From: Bacteroidales bacterium
GTDB lineage: Bacteria > Bacteroidota > Bacteroidia > Bacteroidales > Muribaculaceae
Direction: 5' to 3'
DNA length: 34,495 nt
Assembly (NCBI GenBank): GCA_900770215.1
Contig: CAAGJW010000095.1
Span: 1-34,495 of the forward strand
In this document: piece by piece, positions 32,193 through 34,495 of the stretch
How the letters are laid out: each line of letters begins with the position of its first letter
Numbering within the stretch: position 1 is the first letter of the stretch
The notes under the pieces: model-generated
Database searches by the model: none
What the model saw: the letters and a program-made list of their open reading frames with translations, nothing else
Told to the model about the DNA's origin: nothing
Position numbers and translations under genes: made by a program

Positions 32193-32731
32193 TTGCTGGA
32201 AAATATGGCCGCCGGCGCTTCCAGGTGCCTGGCAATATCACGGCCCGCCCCACGACCGACATGGCCCGCGAAAACATCTTCAACGTGCTGGGCAACTGGG
32301 TCGACTTTGAGGGGCTCACCGCTCTCGACCTGTTTTCGGGCACAGGCGCCATGAGCTTTGAGTTCCTCTCAAGAGGCTGCGCGAGCGTGACCAGCGTGGA
32401 AAAAGCCACCGTGCAATACAACTTCATTGCCAAGGTGAAGGGCCTGCTGCACGAGCCTAACCTGGTGCAGGTGAAGGGCGATGTGTTCAAGTATGTGGCC
32501 ACGTGCAGGCAGCAATACGACATCATCTTTGCCGACCCGCCCTACGATCTGCCCAATTTTGCCCTTGTGCCACGACTCATCCTCGAGTCGCACATGCTCA
32601 AGCCAGGCACCATCGTCATCATCGAGCACAGCAAGGCCTACGATTTCTCGTCGCTGCCCCACTTCTTCCAGCACCGCGCCTATGGCAAGGTGAACTTCTC
32701 CATCTTCAAGATCGACACTCCTGCCGAGTAG
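32183..32731 (+). CDS. rsmD: 16S rRNA (guanine966-N2)-methyltransferase
   Basis: 182 residues. RsmD methylates G966 of 16S rRNA with SAM. Evidence: MRIIAGKYGRRRFQVP at the N-terminus, ARPTTDMARENIFNVL (about 21-36), the SAM-binding LDLFSGTGAMSFEFLSRG (about 48-65), VEKATVQYNFI, and the catalytic ADPPYDLP (about 115-122). The ATG at 32183 lies inside the end of the DUF3822 gene, so the two are translationally coupled. Length is standard for the family. Confidence 0.93.
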   Translation: MRIIAGKYGRRRFQVPGNITARPTTDMARENIFNVLGNWVDFEGLTALDLFSGTGAMSFEFLSRGCASVTSVEKATVQYNFIAKVKGLLHEPNLVQVKGDVFKYVATCRQQYDIIFADPPYDLPNFALVPRLILESHMLKPGTIVIIEHSKAYDFSSLPHFFQHRAYGKVNFSIFKIDTPAE

Positions 32732-32897
32732 CACACTCATCGGCATTTTTAGCCCCACTGGTCGACACAAGAAGCCTATTGGTCAAAATGTGAACAATGC
32801 GGCATTAAACCCAACCCCTATATTCTGGTCAAAGAAGCAAACGCAAAATTGAGAGAGACAACAAAACAATACGATTAACAAATAAACACCTAGCGAT
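32732..32897. other. Intergenic region with three TGGTC-containing repeats
   Basis: No gene or clear TAnnTTTG promoter is seen. TGGTC occurs at 32759, 32780 and 32826; the first and last are each followed by AAGAAGC at slightly different distance. The 60 bases before the next ATG are A-rich. Confidence 0.3.
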
Positions 32898-34250
32898 ATG
32901 AAACGATTGATCTACACTTCGATATGCAGCATGGCACTGCTCGCGGGCGGGATATTTACAGCCACGCCCGCTTGGGCGCAACCGCAACGCGTGAGCGGCA
33001 TGAGAGGCCAAGAACGCCGGGAGTCGGTAGCCGACGCCCGCAACATGCCCCGGCCGGCAGCAAGCAACAACGCAGGCCGCAGGCCATCGATCACCACTGG
33101 TGGCGAAGGCAGGCAGCAGCGCCCCATGGTGAGCAACAGCAATGCTCGGGTAGCCGTCGACCGCACTCGAGAGGCTCACACCGGCATCGACCACGGGGTG
33201 AACTACGACAACCGCAACGGCGGTGTCATGAGAAGTGGCAATCCTGGCTCCAGCCGCGGCAATAACCGCCCTGGTGGCTACTACAACGGTGACAATAACC
33301 GCCGCCCTGGTGGCTACACCAGCATGGACGACCGCAACCGCCAGGCACACAACGGCACCGACCGCAGTGTGAATGCGGGCAACCGCAACGGCGGCGACAT
33401 GAGAAGCCGGTATCCTGACTTCAGCGACCGCTCTGGCGACAACTACGGCGACCGCAACCGACCCGGCAACCGTCCTGGTGGCAACTACGGCGACCGCAAC
33501 CGCCCCGGCAACCGTCCTGGCGACAACTACGGCGACCGCAACCGCCCCGGCAACCGTCCTGGTGGCAACTACGGCGACCGCAACCGCCCCGGCAAGTATG
33601 ACCATGGCCGCGACCACTACGACCATCACCGCGACTACGACTACGACCGCGGTCCTGGCCACTACGACCGATACCGGTATCACGACGGATACCGCCCGCG
33701 CGACGGACGACGCGATCGCATGTTTGTGCGGTATTCCCAAGGTTGGGTGCGTCCCTGGCGCCCGGCTCCACGCCCTTGGCACCACACCATGTGGTGGTAT
33801 CGCCGCCCTGCGATACCTGTAGGGTTCGCGCCACTCTCGGGTTGCCCCGTCATCGACGGCATCATAGGGCTCTACTTCGGCACAGCCTACGATGCATCGC
33901 TCAACTTCTTGTATTGCAACGGCTACAACATCGACGGCTACTACAACAACGTGATCTATCTCAACGATGTAGACCTCTACGGCTACAGCTGGCCAGGCGT
34001 GATGCTCAACTACGACCCCGTGACTGGGCTCAACTACGCGCAATTCAGCTACTACACCAGCTATAGCGACTCCTACCGCTACAACCGGCTGTACCGCTCG
34101 CTGTGCGACGCCTATGGCCGACCCGTGCAAGTGGTGAGCGGCAGGTATCCCCAGGTGACGTGGCTGGGTGGTGACGGCCGCGGCTATGTGACACTGAGCC
34201 AGAATTTCACCAACGGCCGATTCTTCACAGCCATCACATTCGGCTACTGA
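32898..34250 (+). CDS. Secreted Gly/Asn/Arg-rich repeat protein
   Basis: 450 residues with a signal peptide (about 1-27, ending PAWAQ). Residues 30-265 are low-complexity, rich in Gly, Asn, Arg, Asp and Pro. They include about 3.6 near-identical 14-residue units (NYGDRNRPGNRPGG) at residues 182-232, followed by His/Asp/Tyr-rich (DHGRDHYDHHRDYDYDRG) and Trp/Pro-rich (WVRPWRPAPRPWHHTMWWYRRP) stretches. The C-terminal 150 residues are an ordered Tyr/Asn-rich domain (YNIDGYYNNVIYLNDVDLYGYSWPGVMLNYDP, in short beta repeats) ending in GRFFTAITFGY. This ending resembles outer-surface beta proteins, but I recognise no family. A strong terminator follows. Confidence 0.78.
   Translation: MKRLIYTSICSMALLAGGIFTATPAWAQPQRVSGMRGQERRESVADARNMPRPAASNNAGRRPSITTGGEGRQQRPMVSNSNARVAVDRTREAHTGIDHGVNYDNRNGGVMRSGNPGSSRGNNRPGGYYNGDNNRRPGGYTSMDDRNRQAHNGTDRSVNAGNRNGGDMRSRYPDFSDRSGDNYGDRNRPGNRPGGNYGDRNRPGNRPGDNYGDRNRPGNRPGGNYGDRNRPGKYDHGRDHYDHHRDYDYDRGPGHYDRYRYHDGYRPRDGRRDRMFVRYSQGWVRPWRPAPRPWHHTMWWYRRPAIPVGFAPLSGCPVIDGIIGLYFGTAYDASLNFLYCNGYNIDGYYNNVIYLNDVDLYGYSWPGVMLNYDPVTGLNYAQFSYYTSYSDSYRYNRLYRSLCDAYGRPVQVVSGRYPQVTWLGGDGRGYVTLSQNFTNGRFFTAITFGY
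33441..33593 (+). repeat. 42-bp tandem repeat (minisatellite) inside the coding sequence
   Basis: Three full 42-base units start at 33441, 33483 and 33525, and a 27-base partial unit covers 33567-33593. Units differ at only a few bases, chiefly the last codon (GGC or GAC). They keep the reading frame and encode NYGDRNRPGNRPG(G/D). Copy-number change would alter protein length in 14-residue steps without a frameshift. Confidence 0.9.
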
Positions 34251-34309
34251 AAACCACTTTTGGCTCTCCTCTCAGCAATATAGCGCAACGTAATACACAA
34301 CCAAAGCGA

Positions 34310-34360
34310 CGGCGCAGCATCTCTCCCACGAGACCGCTGCGCCGCCTTTTTTCCTTTTTT
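34310..34360 (+). terminator. Strong rho-independent terminator
   Basis: GGCGCAGC (34311-34318) pairs with GCTGCGCC (34336-34343), with TCTC/GAGA inside the loop, and is followed by a T-rich tract (34347-34360). It ends the transcript of the repeat-protein gene. Confidence 0.85.
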
Positions 34361-34380
34361 TCAACAGTGCCGCAAAGTGT

Positions 34381-34495
34381 CCTTTCCTGATTTAGGTTGA
34401 CTCTGGTTGATAAATTATTACTTGTATAAGTTGACTTTACATTGTTATTACTGCCTAGGGTTGACTGCCTGGTTCTTATCGCTGTCATGGGTTGA
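34381..34495. repeat. Array of spaced imperfect direct repeats (about 30 bp) at the right edge
   Basis: GTTGA occurs five times in 100 bases (34396, 34406, 34430, 34460, 34491). Two units are exactly 30 bases apart: TTATTACT (34415, 34445) followed after 7 bases by GTTGACT (34430, 34460). A third, weaker unit has TTATCGCT at 34476 and GTTGA at 34491. The last unit runs off the window, so more copies may follow. Spacers are not conserved, and no gene is supported here. Possible readings are protein-binding sites, the end of a mobile element or a genome-wide intergenic repeat. Confidence 0.55.

Noticed and set aside
33441..33593. CRISPR-like or mobile repeat
   Set aside because: The units are contiguous, in frame and inside a secreted-protein gene, so they are a coding minisatellite.
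32829..34130. 433-residue Val/Ala-rich open frame opposite the repeat protein
   Set aside because: Its Val-Ala repeats are the reverse reading of the 42-bp tandem repeats; it has no start context or family match.
34234..34488. 84-residue open frame on the minus strand at the right edge
   Set aside because: It reads through a strong terminator on the opposite strand and the repeat array, and its composition (Asn/Ser/Thr then Arg-rich) follows from the repeats. No family resemblance.
34381..34495. CRISPR array
   Set aside because: The conserved blocks are only 7-8 bases, the units are 30-34 bases in total, and there is no repeat of 25-37 bases separated by unique spacers. No cas genes are present.

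Overview
The window looks like the chromosome of a Bacteroidales member. Support comes from promoters matching the Bacteroidetes -7 element TAnnTTTG (at least nine good copies), a C-terminal surface-sorting (type IX-like) domain, DUF3822 beside rsmD, a DUF6249/ECF sigma/DUF5056-like operon, and secreted proteins of Bacteroides type. GC-rich coding with heavy use of GAC, CTC and GGC, and the gene set, would fit a Muribaculaceae or Prevotellaceae-like gut organism. That placement is inference, since no rRNA is present. I found no tRNA, rRNA, CRISPR array, transposase or phage gene.

Layout. (1) 1-4600: a leader region, then an RsmI-like methyltransferase with a metallo-beta-lactamase hydrolase on +, facing a minus-strand operon cmk-ispH-DUF3298-like protein. 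(2) 4600-9320: a more AT-rich accessory segment holding a LytS-type histidine kinase (TTG start), a LytTR response regulator, a small secreted protein with a C-terminal sorting domain, a secreted leucine-rich-repeat protein and a stand-alone receiver whose phospho-acceptor Asp is Asn. (3) 9550-14310, all minus: two tandem paralogous secreted proteins, then (in transcription order) a small membrane protein, a DUF6249-like membrane protein, an ECF sigma factor and a small DUF5056-like membrane protein. (4) 14400-20757, plus: a small HExxH protein, an HD-domain protein, a D-Ala-D-Ala carboxypeptidase, an acidic conserved protein, rsmI, a coiled-coil lipoprotein and glycerate kinase. (5) 20754-29445: a GH89 alpha-N-acetylglucosaminidase, a membrane-spanning TPR/AraC regulator and a 1533-residue multi-domain surface protein, a likely glycan or host-interaction locus. 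(6) 29600-34495: an AspT/YidE-type transporter, DUF3822, rsmD, a secreted protein carrying a 42-bp minisatellite, a strong terminator, and a set of spaced 30-bp repeats at the right edge.

The most unusual items are the pseudo-receiver downstream of a LytS/LytTR pair and two secreted proteins (4837-9313), the TPR-TM-AraC regulator between GH89 and the giant surface protein, the tandem paralog pair next to the sigma operon, and the unexplained GTTGACT repeats at the right edge. None is a proven new system. Housekeeping genes make up the rest.
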